Assembly: GCA_035279705.1 (NCBI GenBank)
Contig: DATEHG010000190.1
Coordinates: 1 to 5,338, forward strand
Direction: 5' to 3'
Source: DATEHG01 sp035279705
GTDB taxonomy: Bacteria; Gemmatimonadota; Gemmatimonadetes; Gemmatimonadales; GWC2-71-9
Length of the DNA: 5,338 nucleotides
The translations under genes were made by a program, and so were the position numbers. Of the stretch, positions 1 to 5,338 are shown piece by piece; position 1 is the first letter of the stretch, and each line of letters begins with the position of its first letter. The notes beneath the pieces were generated by a model that was not told the DNA's origin, made no database searches, and saw nothing but the letters and a program-made list of their open reading frames with translations.

Positions 1-164
1 GCCATGGTGCTGTCGGCCTTCATCGCGGGCGCCGTCGAATCGTGCGACATCGTCATCGCCGAATCATGCTTCATGGCGGTGGTGTCGGCAGCAGGCGCTT
101 CGGCCTTCTTCTCTCCGCAGGCGGTGAGGGCCAGCACGAGACAGAGGGCGGTGAACTTCTTCAT
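1..164 (-). CDS. Small lipoprotein, N-terminal part (runs off left edge)
   Basis: The reading frame starts at the ATG complementary to 162-164 and is still open at base 1, so 54 residues are visible and the C-terminus is missing. It begins MKKFTALCLVLALTACGEKK: two lysines, a hydrophobic stretch and a lipobox LTAC with Cys16. This is a textbook signal peptidase II signal, so the mature protein should be a lipid-anchored envelope protein. After Cys16 comes a charged then Ala/Thr-rich linker. From residue 31 there is a degenerate repeat, MKHDSA / MSHDST / MKADST, with two His and several Met. A GAGGA ribosome binding site (complement of 171-175) lies 6 nt before the ATG, and a sigma70-like promoter lies further upstream. 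It is divergent from the AAA+ ATPase gene. Function is unknown; metal binding by the Met/His repeat is only a guess. The gene call is secure despite its small size because signal, lipobox, RBS and promoter agree. Confidence 0.85.
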   Translation of the reverse strand, partial: MKKFTALCLVLALTACGEKKAEAPAADTTAMKHDSAMTMSHDSTAPAMKADSTM

Positions 165-203
165 CGTTGTTCCTCGAGGGTAGTGGGGTGGTCTGCTTCC
201 GAG

Positions 204-218
204 TGTCCGGCCAGGACA
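204..218. other. Short inverted repeat in the divergent intergenic region
   Basis: TGTCC (204-208) and GGACA (214-218) form a 5-bp inverted repeat around GGCCA. It lies just downstream of the predicted lipoprotein transcription start, within that gene's leader, and upstream of the ATPase start codon. It could be an operator half-site pair or a small leader hairpin. It is short enough to be chance in GC-rich DNA. Nothing else recognisable was seen in the 165-235 part of this gap. Confidence 0.2.
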
Positions 219-235
219 GGGCCTCGGTGGCGCCG

Positions 236-263
236 AAAATAGGGGAAAGTCCATTGATGTCAA
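236..263 (-). promoter_or_regulatory. Sigma70-like promoter for the lipoprotein gene
   Basis: Read on the minus strand there is a perfect TTGACA -35 hexamer (complement of 258-263), a 16-nt spacer, and a TATTTT -10 hexamer (complement of 236-241, 4 of 6 matches to TATAAT). Transcription would start near 229, giving a leader of about 65 nt before the lipoprotein ATG. The -35 box shares bases 262-263 with the ribosome binding site of the divergent AAA+ ATPase gene. The assignment is from sequence match only. Confidence 0.55.
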
Positions 264-267
264 GGAG
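262..267 (+). promoter_or_regulatory. Ribosome binding site that sets the start of the AAA+ ATPase
   Basis: AAGGAG at 262-267 lies 9 nt before the ATG at 277 but directly abuts an in-frame TTG at 268. The spacing favours ATG 277 over TTG 268 as the real start, shortening the protein by three residues to 478 aa. Confidence 0.75.
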
Positions 268-276
268 TTGGGTCCG

Positions 277-1713
277 ATGACGCTGCCGCGCACGCTGGCT
301 GAACTCAAGCAGAGCCCCTGGGCCGCCGCGCCCCTCCGGGGGCGCTCTGTCCGGGATGAAATCCGGGCCAACCTCCTCCGCAGGCTGGAAAGCGGCGGGC
401 CGTTGTTCCCGGGGATTGTGGGCTACGACGACACCATCATCCCGCAACTCACCAATGCCCTCCTGGCTCGGCACCATTTCATCCTCCTCGGCCTGCGGGG
501 CCAGGCCAAGACACGATTGCTCCGTCTGATCACGACCCTGCTGGACGAAGTAATCCCCGTCGTGGCCGGGAGTGAAATCAACGACGACCCCTTCGCACCG
601 GTCTCCAAGTTCGCCCGGGAGCGCCTGGCCGAATGTGGAGACGCCACTGGAATCGCGTGGCTGCACCGCGATCAGCGCTATGTCGAAAAGCTCGCCACTC
701 CGGATGTGACGATCGCCGATCTCATCGGTGACCTCGATCCGATCAAGGCGGCACGGGGCGGGCACGTGCTGGCCGATGAGCTCACCATGCATTTCGGCCT
801 CCTGCCCCGGGCCAACCGCGGCATCTTCGCCGTCAACGAGCTGCCGGATCTGAGCGGCAAGGTGCAGGTCGGATTGTTCAATATCATGCAGGAGGGGGAT
901 GTCCAGATCAAAGGCTATCCCGTCCGGCTCCAGCTCGATGTGCTGCTCGCCTTCACTGCCAATCCCGAGGACTACACGGCGCTCGGCAAGATCATCACGC
1001 CGCTCAAGGACCGGATCGGTTCGGAGATCGTGACCCACTATCCGCGCTCCGTCGAGCTCGGCATGGCCATCACCGGGCAGGAGTCATGGGTCGAGCGCAG
1101 CGGTCCCGGGGTGCTGGTGCCGGAACTCATCCGGGAGACGGTGGAGCGGATCGCCTTCGAGGCGCGGGAGGACAAGCGCATCGACCGCCGCTCCGGGGTG
1201 AGCCAGCGGCTGCCGATCTCGGTGCTCGAGCATGCCGTGTCCAGCGCCGAGCGCCGGTCACTGGTGTTCGGCGAAGAGGGGGCGGTGGTGCGGATCGCCG
1301 ACCTCTACGCCGCCGTGCCCTCGATGACCGGCAAGATCGAGCTCGAGTACGAGGGGGAACTGCAGGGAGGCGAGGCGATCGCGCGGGACCTGGTGCGCAA
1401 GGCCGCCGGCGCCACCCTCGCCGGCCGGATCGATGACCGCGACATGGACGGCATCGTGGCCTATTTCGACCAGGGCGGCGCGCTCCGGATCAGCGGGGAC
1501 GAGCGGACCGAACTCTGCTATCGCGGCTTCGGCGTGATACCCGGATTGTTCGAACTGGTCCGCTCGAGCGGCCTCGCGCCCGGCGGATCCAATGGCGAGA
1601 TGGTGGCAGGAGCGGAACTGGTACTCGAGGGGCTGGCGGCGCAGAAGCGGATCAGCCGGACGGACGAGCAGGGGTATACGAGACTCCGCCGAACTCGTGG
1701 AATGGATGGGTAA
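277..1713 (+). CDS. MoxR/magnesium-chelatase-like AAA+ ATPase
   Basis: This 478-aa soluble protein carries a ChlI/MoxR-type AAA+ core at about residues 45-325. The Walker A loop is GLRGQAKT (72-79), with the Gly-x-Ala-Lys-Thr form usual in MoxR ATPases. The Walker B position reads GIFAVNELPDL (182-192), with Asn187-Glu188 where most AAA+ proteins have Asp-Glu. Sensor 1 is in FTANPEDY (226-233, Asn229). LKDRIG (243-248) fits the conserved DRFG arginine-finger region of Mg-chelatase I, and SGVSQRLPIS (306-315) holds a likely sensor 2 Arg311. A C-terminal region of about 150 residues is predicted helical and not recognised. The whole resembles the 'magnesium chelatase' class typified by mycobacterial Rv0958 rather than true chlorophyll-pathway ChlI. 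No chlorophyll or cobalamin genes are nearby. Such ATPases usually remodel protein or metal-cofactor targets together with a VWA-domain partner, but no partner is visible here. The exact substrate is unknown. Family call is firm, role is not. Confidence 0.9.
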   Translation: MTLPRTLAELKQSPWAAAPLRGRSVRDEIRANLLRRLESGGPLFPGIVGYDDTIIPQLTNALLARHHFILLGLRGQAKTRLLRLITTLLDEVIPVVAGSEINDDPFAPVSKFARERLAECGDATGIAWLHRDQRYVEKLATPDVTIADLIGDLDPIKAARGGHVLADELTMHFGLLPRANRGIFAVNELPDLSGKVQVGLFNIMQEGDVQIKGYPVRLQLDVLLAFTANPEDYTALGKIITPLKDRIGSEIVTHYPRSVELGMAITGQESWVERSGPGVLVPELIRETVERIAFEAREDKRIDRRSGVSQRLPISVLEHAVSSAERRSLVFGEEGAVVRIADLYAAVPSMTGKIELEYEGELQGGEAIARDLVRKAAGATLAGRIDDRDMDGIVAYFDQGGALRISGDERTELCYRGFGVIPGLFELVRSSGLAPGGSNGEMVAGAELVLEGLAAQKRISRTDEQGYTRLRRTRGMDG

Positions 1714-1721
1714 AGTAACTG

Positions 1722-1783
1722 GCCATAAGCCATAAGCCTTCAGCCATAAGCCAGCGTAGGGCTTACGGCTTACGGCTGATGGC
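1722..1783. repeat. Heptamer-based inverted repeat (hairpin) after the ATPase gene
   Basis: Starting 8 nt past the ATPase stop codon, the left arm is a run of 7-bp units: GCCATAA (1722-1728), GCCATAA (1729-1735), GCCTTCA (1736-1742), GCCATAA (1743-1749), then GCC (1750-1752). A 7-nt spacer AGCGTAG (1753-1759) follows. The right arm is GGCTTAC (1760-1766), GGCTTAC (1767-1773), GGCTGAT (1774-1780), GGC (1781-1783). Arms 1729-1752 and 1760-1783 pair at 20 of 24 positions, with the four mismatches inside the variable parts of the units. The left arm has one additional unpaired unit. No T-tract follows, so it is not a classic intrinsic terminator, though it could stall or end transcription, stabilise the ATPase mRNA 3' end, or be an extragenic repetitive element. 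It also sits about 80 bp upstream of the PadR start. Confidence 0.85.
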
Positions 1784-1865
1784 TCTCCTCTTGACTTCCG
1801 ACAGGAGAAAAGGCAGACTCCTCCCGGTATCCGACAGCAACCTCCTCTCCGCACCGGATCCGCGC

Positions 1866-2204
1866 ATGGCCCCCGTCCCTTCCGATGTCCTCCGCGGCAC
1901 GCTCGATCTCCTGGTCCTTCGCACGCTCACTCTCGAGCCGATGCACGGGTGGGGTATCAACCAGCGCATCCAGCAACTGTCCCGGGGAGTGCTCGAAGCC
2001 AACCAGGGGTCGCTCTACCCTGCCCTGCAGCGACTGGAGCAGAAAGGGTGGATCGACAGCGAGTGGCGGACCACCGAGAACAACCGGCGGGCCCGCTACT
2101 ACAGCCTCACGGCTGCGGGGCGCCGGGCCTGTGCGCAGGAAATGGGTGAATGGCGCCGCTACGTGGCGGCGGTGGAGCTGATCCTGCAGCACGGCGCGAG
2201 CTGA
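1866..2204 (+). CDS. PadR-family transcriptional regulator
   Basis: The product is 112 aa, the normal size of the short PadR subgroup (a winged helix plus one C-terminal dimerisation helix). The winged helix spans about residues 7-86. SDVLRGTLDLLVLRTL (6-21) is the typical first helix, followed by MHGWGINQRI (26-35). The recognition helix is NQGSLYPALQRLEQKGWI (46-63), the most conserved part of the family, and the wing is RRARYYSLTAAGR (74-86). The start at 1866 is chosen because family members begin a few residues before the S/D-L-x-x-GTLDLL motif. The frame is open further up to an ATG at 1779, but that would begin inside the hairpin and add non-family sequence. No clear ribosome binding site precedes 1866, which is odd and leaves the exact start slightly uncertain. 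The gene ends 10 nt before the permease ATG. PadR proteins are mostly repressors that release DNA on binding a small molecule. Here it probably controls its own operon, but no operator was recognised and the ligand is unknown. Confidence 0.92.
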   Translation: MAPVPSDVLRGTLDLLVLRTLTLEPMHGWGINQRIQQLSRGVLEANQGSLYPALQRLEQKGWIDSEWRTTENNRRARYYSLTAAGRRACAQEMGEWRRYVAAVELILQHGAS

Positions 2205-2209
2205 GGAGG
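2203..2209 (+). promoter_or_regulatory. Strong ribosome binding site overlapping the PadR stop
   Basis: GAGGAGG begins within the PadR TGA stop (2202-2204) and lies 5 nt before the permease ATG at 2215. This supports the permease start and implies translation coupled to padR within one mRNA. Confidence 0.8.
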
Positions 2210-2214
2210 CCGGG

Positions 2215-4866
2215 ATGAGCAGAATCGGCGGATGGATGCGGCGGCTCGCCGGCGTGCTCCGGCCCGGCGCGGCGCGCCGGCGCCTCGACGAGGAGATCGC
2301 CTTTCACGTCGCCCGCGAAACCGAGAAGAACGTGGCCCTGGGAATGAGTGCCGAGGCAGCGCGGCGGCAGGCGCTGATCGATTTCGGGGGAATCGCGCAG
2401 ACTCAGGAAGACCACCGCGAGGTGCGGCTGGGCCGCTGGCTGGCGGAAGTCCCGGGCGACGTACGCTACGCGCTGCGCGCGCTGAGGCGCAGTCCGGTCT
2501 TCGCGATCACCGCCGTGCTCACCCTGGCCATCGGCATCGGCGCCAACACGGCCATCTTCTCCGTGGTCAGCGCCGTGATCCTGCGCCCCCTGCCCTTCCC
2601 GCACTCCGAGCGGCTCGTCATGCTCTCGGAGGACAATGCCGAGAAGGGGTGGCGGCGCCAGGTCGCGGCTCCCGCCAACTACCTGGACTGGCGTGAGCGG
2701 GTACCGGCATTCGAGGATGTCGCAGCCTACACACTGGGTGGCGGATCGACGCTGACGGGCGCCGGCGAAGCGCGGCAGATCCGGGTCCGGGGAGTCACCG
2801 GCAACTACTTCTCCGTGCTGGGCGTCGAAGCCGAACGCGGCCGCACCCTGCGGGACGCGGAAACGTGGCGGCAGGGTCCCGGAGTAGGCGTGATCAGCCA
2901 TCGTCTCTGGACCGAGGCGCTCGGGGCCGATCCCCGGGCCATCGGTAAGACCGTCATGCTGGACGGGGAGCCGCTCCAGATCGCGGGCGTAATGCCCGCG
3001 AGTTTCTCGTTCGCAGCCGACTCGGTCGACGTCTGGCAGGCCATGGGCTGGGACGCCGCCAACCGCGGGCAGGTGTTTTTCCGGCGGGCGCATTGGCTGA
3101 GGGTTGTGGCGCGCCTCAAGCCTGGGGTCGCCCCGGCGGCGGCCGATGCCCAGTTCCAGGCCGTGGTCAGGCAGTTGCAGACGGAGCATCCGGAAACCAA
3201 CCGGGTCATGGGCGCCGACCTGGTTCCGCTGCATGAATTCCTGATCGGCGATCTCAAGTCCTCGCTGCTGATCCTCCAGGGTGCCGTGGCCCTGCTGCTG
3301 CTCATCGCCTGTGCCAATGTGGCCAACCTGCTCCTGGCCCAGGCCATCGGACGCGAGCGCGAAGTCTCCCTCCGCCTCACACTCGGGGCCCGCAAAGGCC
3401 GGCTGGTGCGCCAGGCACTCACCGAGAGCCTGGTGCTCGCTGCGGTCGGCGGCATGGCCGGCTGCCTGCTGGGCTTGTGGGGTACGCAGGCGCTCGCGGC
3501 GCTGCAGCCGGACGGCATGCTCCCCGTACGATCAGTACCGATGGACTTCCGGGTCCTGACCTGCGTCCTCGTCCTCACTTCGCTGACCGGGCTGGTCTTC
3601 GGCATTGGACCCGCGATCTGGACCGCGGGCCGCAATCCGGCCGAAGTGCTCAAGGAGGGCGGCAAAGGCGGCAGCGCAGGAGCCAGGAGCCGCCGGTGGG
3701 CGGGCGTGCTCGTCATCGGCGAGTTTGCGCTGGCACTGGTCCTGACCGTCGGGGCGGGGCTCCTGGTGCGCAGCTTCTGGCGGCTGCAGCAGATGGACCC
3801 CGGCCTCGATCCGCATGGCCTGCTGGCCGTCGGGGTCCGGCTCCCCTCCGGATACGACAGCACCACCCGCCAGCTGCAGTTCTTCCAGGCCCTGCGAGAG
3901 CAGGTTGCAGCGCTGCCGGGAGTTACCTCGGTGGGCGAGGGGCTCGTCGCCCCGTTCGGGGGCAGCAGTTTCACCAGCGACTTCCATATCGCCGGCCGGC
4001 CGCCGGAGGAGTACGGGACCGAAGTCATGCGGGAGTATGTCACGGCAGACTACTTCCGCACGCTCGGCGTCCCGCTCCAGGCGGGGCGCTTCTTCACCGA
4101 GGCGGACCGCGAGGGAAGCGAGCCGGTCGTCATCATCAACGAGGCGCTGGCCCGCAAGTACTTCGGCGATCAGAATCCGGTCGGACAGCGGATGACGTTC
4201 GACAAGATTCCCGATTCCACTTCGAAGTGGCGGACGATCGTTGGGGTCGTGGGAGACGTGCGCCAGCGAGGGCTGGCGCTCGAGCCGCAGGTGGCCGCCT
4301 ACGAGGCGTTCGGCCAGCAGAGCAACAGCTACATGACGCTGATCGTCCGCTCCCCGAACGACGACGGCCAGCTCCTGCCGGCCATCCGGCGCATCCTGGC
4401 CGGGCTCGACGCGGCGATTGCCCCGGCCGAGGTCGCCCGGGTCGACACGCTGGTGATGCGCTCGATCGCGCGCCAGCGCTTCCTCATGGCACTGCTGCTG
4501 GTCTTTGCGGCGACGGGCCTGCTGCTGGCGGTGGTGGGAGTCTACGGCGTGATGGCCCAGCTGGCGGGACGGCGGACCCGCGAAATGGGCATCCGCATGG
4601 CTCTGGGCGCCCAGGCGGCCCAGGTGCGCTGGCTCGTGCTGCGGCATGCGCTGCTGCTGCTCGGTGCCGGCCTCGGCACCGGGTTCCTCGCCGCGCTGAT
4701 CGCCGCCCGCGGCATGCGCAGCCTGCTGTTTGGCGTGCCGCCGTCCGATCCGCCCACCTTTATCGCCGTGCCGCTGCTGTTGCTGGTGACCGGGGCGCTG
4801 GCATCCTGGCTGCCGGCCGCCAGGGCCAGCCGGGCCGATCCCGCAACCACCCTTCGTAGCGAGTAG
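2215..4866 (+). CDS. Duplicated orphan ABC-type permease (ADOP, MacB/FtsX type)
   Basis: This 883-aa inner-membrane protein matches the acidobacterial duplicated orphan permease family, normally about 800-900 aa, so it looks full length. Residues 1-80 are a soluble N-terminal region (DEEIAFHVARETEKNVALG, then EAARRQALIDFGG) characteristic of members that sit beside PadR genes. Two MacB-like units follow. Unit one has a membrane helix at about 96-122, a periplasmic MacB_PCD domain at about 125-350 (with APANYLDWRE), and helices at about 351-376, 403-428 and 447-470. Unit two has a helix at about 496-518, a second PCD at about 520-750, and helices at about 755-783, 806-832 and 849-868. The cytosolic coupling segment after each unit's second helix is repeated: GREREVSLRLTLGARKGRLV (379-398) and GRRTREMGIRMALGAQAAQV (785-804). 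These would contact an ATPase, but no ATP-binding subunit is encoded here. By analogy with MacB it may move energy across the membrane rather than substrate through it. Substrate is unknown. Translation is coupled to the upstream padR. Confidence 0.95.
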   Translation: MSRIGGWMRRLAGVLRPGAARRRLDEEIAFHVARETEKNVALGMSAEAARRQALIDFGGIAQTQEDHREVRLGRWLAEVPGDVRYALRALRRSPVFAITAVLTLAIGIGANTAIFSVVSAVILRPLPFPHSERLVMLSEDNAEKGWRRQVAAPANYLDWRERVPAFEDVAAYTLGGGSTLTGAGEARQIRVRGVTGNYFSVLGVEAERGRTLRDAETWRQGPGVGVISHRLWTEALGADPRAIGKTVMLDGEPLQIAGVMPASFSFAADSVDVWQAMGWDAANRGQVFFRRAHWLRVVARLKPGVAPAAADAQFQAVVRQLQTEHPETNRVMGADLVPLHEFLIGDLKSSLLILQGAVALLLLIACANVANLLLAQAIGREREVSLRLTLGARKGRLVRQALTESLVLAAVGGMAGCLLGLWGTQALAALQPDGMLPVRSVPMDFRVLTCVLVLTSLTGLVFGIGPAIWTAGRNPAEVLKEGGKGGSAGARSRRWAGVLVIGEFALALVLTVGAGLLVRSFWRLQQMDPGLDPHGLLAVGVRLPSGYDSTTRQLQFFQALREQVAALPGVTSVGEGLVAPFGGSSFTSDFHIAGRPPEEYGTEVMREYVTADYFRTLGVPLQAGRFFTEADREGSEPVVIINEALARKYFGDQNPVGQRMTFDKIPDSTSKWRTIVGVVGDVRQRGLALEPQVAAYEAFGQQSNSYMTLIVRSPNDDGQLLPAIRRILAGLDAAIAPAEVARVDTLVMRSIARQRFLMALLLVFAATGLLLAVVGVYGVMAQLAGRRTREMGIRMALGAQAAQVRWLVLRHALLLLGAGLGTGFLAALIAARGMRSLLFGVPPSDPPTFIAVPLLLLVTGALASWLPAARASRADPATTLRSE

Positions 4867-4882
4867 AAACGACGGAGAAAGC

Positions 4883-4938
4883 AGATAGGAGATAGGAACT
4901 CCGGAGTCAGAGGAGTTCCCATCTCCTATCTCCTATCT
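4883..4938. repeat. Heptamer-based inverted repeat (hairpin) between convergent genes
   Basis: Starting 16 nt after the permease stop, the left arm is AGATAGG AGATAGG (4883-4896) then AACTCC (4897-4902). A 9-nt loop (4903-4911) follows, and the right arm is 4912-4938. Inner stem: GGAACTCC (4895-4902) pairs perfectly with GGAGTTCC (4912-4919). Outer stem: 4883-4894 pairs perfectly with 4927-4938. The only irregularity is CATCTCC (4920-4926), bulged on the right arm, which is exactly one additional 7-bp unit. An inner perfect 10-bp palindrome ACTCCGGAGT (4898-4907) allows an alternative fold. It lies between the ends of the convergent permease and kinase-like genes, where a bidirectional terminator is expected, but neither strand shows a T-tract after the stem. 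Terminator activity is possible but not shown. Confidence 0.85.
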
Positions 4939-4945
4939 TCGAAGT

Positions 4946-5338
4946 TCACCATCCGAGGGCCCTCGCCCGAGCCACGATCACCTCCGCCGCACCGCCGAGT
5001 CCGAGGAGTTCGGTGTTCAGGGTCAGATGGTAGTGCACCGGATCCGCCCAGTCGCGAGAGTAGTATTCGCGGTGATAGCGGCTCCGCTGGTGGTCCATCG
5101 CCTCGACCCGCTTTTCGGCGGTGGCGGCATCGATCTTTTCCCGGTCCGCCACCTGCGCCGCCCGCCAGGAGCGGGAAGCGACAACCCGCGCGTGCAGGAC
5201 GTCATGCCGCCGGGTCAGCACCGCGGATGCGGCACGGCCCACCAGCACCACCCTGCCCTGCGCGGCGACTTCCCGGACCACCGCCTCCGTCACCTTCACG
5301 ATTTCCGGCTCCGGCATCAGCGCCGCCTGGTCCGGCTG
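4946..5338 (-). CDS. Cytidylate-kinase-like protein, C-terminal part (runs off right edge)
   Basis: The minus-strand frame is open from base 5338 down to a TGA at 4946-4948, giving 130 visible residues. An internal ATG at 5315-5317 is unlikely to be the start, because the codons before it stay open and read like the family's preceding segment. Visible features, numbered from the edge, are VVLVGRAASAVL (about 30-41), a basic lid-like segment with RSWRAAQVADRE, then D82, R87, Y88 and the signature YYSRDWADPVHYHLTLNT (92-109). This pattern fits the cytidylate kinase-like family (Cytidylate_kin2), typically about 200-250 aa. The N-terminal P-loop that would bind ATP is outside the window, so nucleotide kinase activity cannot be judged. 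Many members are stand-alone proteins of unknown physiological substrate, distinct from housekeeping Cmk. The gene converges on the permease, with the heptamer hairpin between them. Confidence 0.85.
   Translation of the reverse strand, partial: QPDQAALMPEPEIVKVTEAVVREVAAQGRVVLVGRAASAVLTRRHDVLHARVVASRSWRAAQVADREKIDAATAEKRVEAMDHQRSRYHREYYSRDWADPVHYHLTLNTELLGLGGAAEVIVARARALGW

Noticed and set aside
64..1038. Long open frame on the minus strand (324 codons) opposite the ATPase gene
   Set aside because: It is antisense to a gene with clear AAA+ motifs, overlaps the lipoprotein gene, and its translation has no recognisable domain. Long antisense frames are expected in GC-rich coding DNA.
1722..1783. 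CRISPR array or transposon terminal repeat
   Set aside because: The units are only 7 bp with no spacers, and there is no flanking direct repeat or transposase gene in the window.
1791..1819. Possible padR promoter: TTGACT at 1791-1796
   Set aside because: The -35 match is good, but no acceptable -10 box lies 16-19 nt downstream (the 17-nt spacing gives CAGACT). Not strong enough to annotate.
1803..1823. AGGAG ... CTCCT small inverted repeat upstream of padR
   Set aside because: Only a 5-bp stem with an 11-nt loop, which is expected by chance; no start codon is suitably spaced from the AGGAG.
2107..3234. Minus-strand open frame of 375 codons opposite padR and the permease
   Set aside because: It spans two real genes in antisense, and the translation is low-complexity and rich in Arg, Pro, Gly and Asp with no family signature.
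3532..4647. Minus-strand open frame of 371 codons opposite the second half of the permease
   Set aside because: Antisense shadow with no motif, no ribosome binding context and biased composition.
3477..4859. Plus-strand open frame of 460 codons within the permease gene
   Set aside because: It is out of frame with the permease, whose frame has membrane helices and family motifs along this whole stretch. The alternative translation is Arg/Gly/Ala/Pro-rich shadow sequence.
4883..4938. Intrinsic terminator at the second hairpin
   Set aside because: The stem is long and well placed, but neither strand has a run of T after it. Annotated as a repeat instead.

Overview
The window is GC-rich bacterial chromosome with tightly packed, conventional genes. 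A PadR regulator placed directly in front of a duplicated 'orphan' MacB/FtsX-type permease is a hallmark arrangement of Acidobacteriota and Gemmatimonadota, and is also seen in some related soil phyla. The small lipoprotein rich in Ala, Asp, Ser, Thr and Met at the left edge also suits Gemmatimonadota. The phylum call is inference from gene content, not from a marker gene.

Layout from left to right: (1) 1-164, minus strand: the N-terminal part of a small lipoprotein with a degenerate Met/His/Asp-Ser repeat, cut by the window edge. (2) 165-276: a divergent intergenic region holding a good sigma70-like promoter for the lipoprotein; its -35 box overlaps the ribosome binding site of the next gene. 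(3) 277-1713, plus strand: a MoxR/magnesium-chelatase-like AAA+ ATPase with an Asn-Glu Walker B. (4) 1722-1783: an imperfect hairpin built from 7-bp tandem units. (5) 1866-2204 and 2215-4866, plus strand: a PadR regulator and an 883-aa duplicated permease, an obvious two-gene operon. (6) 4883-4938: a second hairpin, again built from 7-bp tandem units but with a different unit sequence. (7) 4946-5338, minus strand: the C-terminal part of a cytidylate-kinase-like protein, running off the right edge and converging on the permease.

Functionally, the PadR protein probably controls expression of the permease. The permease lacks its own ATPase and must either borrow one encoded elsewhere or work without one. 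The AAA+ ATPase would normally be expected near a VWA-domain partner, and none is present here. The most unusual structure is not a gene: it is the pair of heptamer-based inverted repeats, each lying within about 20 bp after a stop codon. They share architecture (7-bp period, mirrored arms, short loop) but not sequence.
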